In this document: positions 30,658 through 32,928 of the stretch, piece after piece
How positions within the stretch are numbered: position 1 is the stretch's first letter
Layout: the number at the start of each line of letters is the position of its first letter
DNA from: Bacteroidales bacterium M6
Lineage (GTDB): Bacteria; Bacteroidota; Bacteroidia; Bacteroidales; Muribaculaceae
Assembly: GCA_001689485.1 (NCBI GenBank)
Contig: LUJQ01000082.1
Location: 1 to 32,928, forward strand
Direction of reading: 5' to 3'
DNA length: 32,928 nt
Made by a program: the position numbers and the translations under genes
Notes under the pieces: generated by a model
Told to the model about the DNA's origin: nothing
The model's input: only the letters and a program-made list of their open reading frames with translations
The model's database searches: none

Positions 30658-32733
30658 TCAGCCCAGCGGCACGGTGACAATGAAACGCGCACCCTCCGTG
30701 TAGGTGGTATCAAGGGTTACCGAACCTGCAAGCAGCTCTGCAAGATGCCTTGCTATGGGCAATCCGATACCTATACCCTGCGAAGAGCGGTCGAGTTTCA
30801 CGAATCGTTCGAACACACGTTCGGCATCTCCCAGCGATACCCCTATCCCGGTATCAGTCACTGATATATAGGCTTTTCCCGCCTCCTCGTCAGCATGGAA
30901 CCCAACCTCGATGCTACCATGTTTGGTAAATTTTGCCGAGTTGGACAGCAATTGTACCAAAATCTGCATCAACCGTCGCGAATCGGTATATACGGTAACA
31001 TCGCAAAGATTCGGCATCACATGCATATCGACCTCAGGACGCACCCGGTGCTTGACGCTTTCAATCGCCATGTTGCATAACTGCGACAATGACTCCTTCT
31101 TCATGCACACCGACACCGAATCGCTGTCGATTTCCGAAAGGTTCAACACGTCGTTCACAATGGAGGTAAGCAGCTCGGCATTATGCGACACAAGATTGGC
31201 AAAATGTTTAAGATATGGCTTGAACCCTGCCTCGGAACAATCTATTATCAGATTTGTGTATTCGTTTATAGTGTGAAGCGGCACTGCCACCTCCCCGCTC
31301 ATGTTCTTGATGAAATCAGATTTTATGCGGTTGGCAAGCTGCGCCTCATCGCGGGCTTTCACAAGGTCGGCCTGCGCCTGACGCAAATTGGCACTTTCGG
31401 CAACCAGTGCGGCATTGGAATGGACAAGGTTTTTGGCCAGCCTTCGCGAATGCCGGAACAAAACGAACACAACCGCCAAAAGAACCAACAGCACCACTGC
31501 CGCAGTCAACGCTATCAGCATTACATTACGCTGCATAACACCTGATTCACGTGCATGTTCTGCCTTCAGCTGGTTTATGTCGTAAACAATCTGAAGCTCT
31601 TTGTATTTTTCACGGGTGCGTTTCTCGATTGTCTCCTCTAGAATCTCGTTATACTCCCTGGACGCGGTCAGCAAGGCGTCAAGATCGCCCTGCTTCTCAG
31701 CGCTTTTAACCATCATACGGAGCAGAACCCTGTGCACACTGGCATTATAGGGTGCATCTATATATTTTTTCAGAAGTTCCAATGCCCTGCCGTAATCTTT
31801 TTTATACATGCTGTAATAGATTTGCGGCCTCATGGAAATACGGTTGGTTGCAGCGGCAACCGAATCACGGGCCACCATCTGCATAGCCTTCCTGTAATAG
31901 GTTTCAACCTCGCGAGGGGAAAGTTGCGGATAATTGGAAAGAATCCGTGTGTACACAATATAACGGTTACCGTCGTAACTACGGTAAGGTCGCGATATCC
32001 CCCAGGTGGATCCGTTCTCCAATCCGTCGATTGACTCCAGCAGCTTCAGGTCGGCATCAATCGACTTGGCGTTTTCGTCATTTTCACGGAAGGCCATGGC
32101 AGCCTGCACATAGTAGCAGTTCTTAATCGAATATGCCTCCGGACGCAGTTGTTTGACCATCTGCCCCAACTGGGTCATATATTTTGAAAGAAGTTCCCCT
32201 TGCGAACATTCGGCAACGTAAAGGCATATCCCATGCAATGTCACAATGTTCTCGTAAATGTCATCATCTGCCCCCATGTTTACCTTTTTCAACAACAACC
32301 TCAGGTTGCGATCCTTCTCGTCAGTGGTCGAATAGCGCACATTATGAATATTCCTCAGCATGCGTATAAACGTCTCGGTCTCGACCCGGTCGTCGGAAGG
32401 GTCGAACATCGCGGCATTTGTCAAATCTTTCAAAAGCAGGGAATCGTTACGTATGTGCAGATTGGCAAGATTACGTATTATATCAAGCCCTATCTGGTCA
32501 TTACCCGAACAAGCGGCAGTGTGCAGAATCATCCGGCCGATAGAATCACGCTTGTCTTTGGGGCGGAGGTCGAAAATATCCGTGAGCAAATCAAGGCTGT
32601 CGATTGCCGTGGTAGCCAATTCCAACCTATCCGACAAGCTGTCGGCAATCTCATCATTGCCGGTGGTACGGGCCGACATACTAATGCACGCACAAGCGAA
32701 CAGCACCGATAAAAAAGCATATATCCTTACCAT
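30658..32733 (-). CDS. membrane sensor with periplasmic helical repeats and a degenerate histidine-kinase core
   Basis: About 691 residues. A signal peptide (MVRIYAFLSVLFACACISMSA) leads a long, probably TPR-like helical periplasmic region (25-395), a transmembrane helix at about 400-424 and a coiled coil. The kinase core follows. Its H-box reads FIKNMSGEVAVPLHTI, where the family has NMSHEIRTPL, so residue 480 is Gly in place of the phospho-acceptor His. The ATP-binding domain looks intact: LLSNSAKFT (N box), DTGIG near 622 and GIGIGL. The start at 32733 begins the signal peptide; an in-frame ATG at 32793 is less likely. No response regulator is adjacent. It may be a non-phosphorylating sensor or use another residue. 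Confidence 0.85.
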   Translation of the reverse strand: MVRIYAFLSVLFACACISMSARTTGNDEIADSLSDRLELATTAIDSLDLLTDIFDLRPKDKRDSIGRMILHTAACSGNDQIGLDIIRNLANLHIRNDSLLLKDLTNAAMFDPSDDRVETETFIRMLRNIHNVRYSTTDEKDRNLRLLLKKVNMGADDDIYENIVTLHGICLYVAECSQGELLSKYMTQLGQMVKQLRPEAYSIKNCYYVQAAMAFRENDENAKSIDADLKLLESIDGLENGSTWGISRPYRSYDGNRYIVYTRILSNYPQLSPREVETYYRKAMQMVARDSVAAATNRISMRPQIYYSMYKKDYGRALELLKKYIDAPYNASVHRVLLRMMVKSAEKQGDLDALLTASREYNEILEETIEKRTREKYKELQIVYDINQLKAEHARESGVMQRNVMLIALTAAVVLLVLLAVVFVLFRHSRRLAKNLVHSNAALVAESANLRQAQADLVKARDEAQLANRIKSDFIKNMSGEVAVPLHTINEYTNLIIDCSEAGFKPYLKHFANLVSHNAELLTSIVNDVLNLSEIDSDSVSVCMKKESLSQLCNMAIESVKHRVRPEVDMHVMPNLCDVTVYTDSRRLMQILVQLLSNSAKFTKHGSIEVGFHADEEAGKAYISVTDTGIGVSLGDAERVFERFVKLDRSSQGIGIGLPIARHLAELLAGSVTLDTTYTEGARFIVTVPLG

Positions 32734-32816
32734 TGCATTCCTGATAACTGAACCAGCCTGTGCCGGCCATAACCCTTTCCAAAGCCCATGCACACAAACC
32801 GTCTAATTAATACATG

Positions 32817-32848
32817 CAAAAATAGGGAAAATCCCACGATATTACAAA
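32817..32848 (-). promoter_or_regulatory. promoter of the sensor kinase gene
   Basis: On the minus strand TTTG (32848-32845) and TATTTTTG (32824-32817) are separated by 20 bases. The predicted start near 32810 leaves a leader of about 77 bases. Confidence 0.72.
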
Positions 32849-32901
32849 TTTAATTCATACCCGTTTCAAAAATCCCTGAAATTGTAACCGGCATCAGGCA
32901 A

Positions 32902-32928
32902 TAAGTAAGTCGTGGAAATTATTTTATA
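32902..32928. repeat. palindromic repeat element, copy 2 (cut by window end)
   Basis: These 27 bases are identical to 21005-21031, the left end of the 186-bp palindromic element, in the same orientation. Flanking bases before it differ from those at copy 1 (GGCAA versus ACGG), so 32902 is the likely element boundary. Confidence 0.75.

Overview
The window reads as a chromosomal segment of a Bacteroidales bacterium, most plausibly a gut member of the Muribaculaceae or a close relative. Support comes from Bacteroidetes-type promoters (TTG/TTTG, 19-20 bases, then TAnnTTTG) before pyrB, rpsO, the ROK kinase and the sensor kinase, and on the minus strand before the rRNA operon. Bacteroidales-like protein sequences and gene pairs (ffh-folD, panC-panD, recR-GNAT, pyrB-pyrI) agree. 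The genus is an inference.

Layout. Bases 1-15 are the first nucleotides of a 16S rRNA gene transcribed leftward out of the window; two tandem promoters near 268-297 and 397-427 drive it. Divergent from it, on the plus strand, are dnaE, trxA, a periplasmic double-parvulin PPIase, pyrB-pyrI-flavin reductase, glyA, plsC, groES-groEL, rpsO and a ROK sugar kinase. This half is housekeeping. groES carries a good match to a sigma-54 (-24/-12) promoter instead of the usual TAnnTTTG box.

From 16.0 to 24.5 kb the minus strand holds an oxalate-catabolism cluster in the order frc (formyl-CoA:oxalate CoA-transferase), oxc (oxalyl-CoA decarboxylase), an AEC-family carrier resembling E. coli YfdV, and a single-chain pyruvate:ferredoxin oxidoreductase-type enzyme. 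The first three match the E. coli yfdW-yfdU-yfdV set. Frc loads CoA onto oxalate, Oxc removes CO2 to give formyl-CoA, and Frc recycles the CoA and releases formate; the carrier could move oxalate or formate. The PFOR as fourth member is the unexpected part. The gaps inside the cluster are long for an operon and filled with palindromic DNA, including a 186-bp imperfect palindrome whose first 27 bases recur exactly at the right edge of the window.

Right of it, still on the minus strand, are a CapA-like protein, folD, ffh, panD and panC. Divergent from panC is recR with a GNAT acetyltransferase. Convergent with that pair is a membrane sensor of histidine-kinase type whose conserved phospho-acceptor histidine is replaced by glycine.

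A recurring structural theme is long, nearly perfect inverted repeats at gene ends that lack the T-run of a classical terminator (5154-5212, 14180-14243, 15938-16000, 20941-20974). No CRISPR array, tRNA, prophage or transposase gene was seen.
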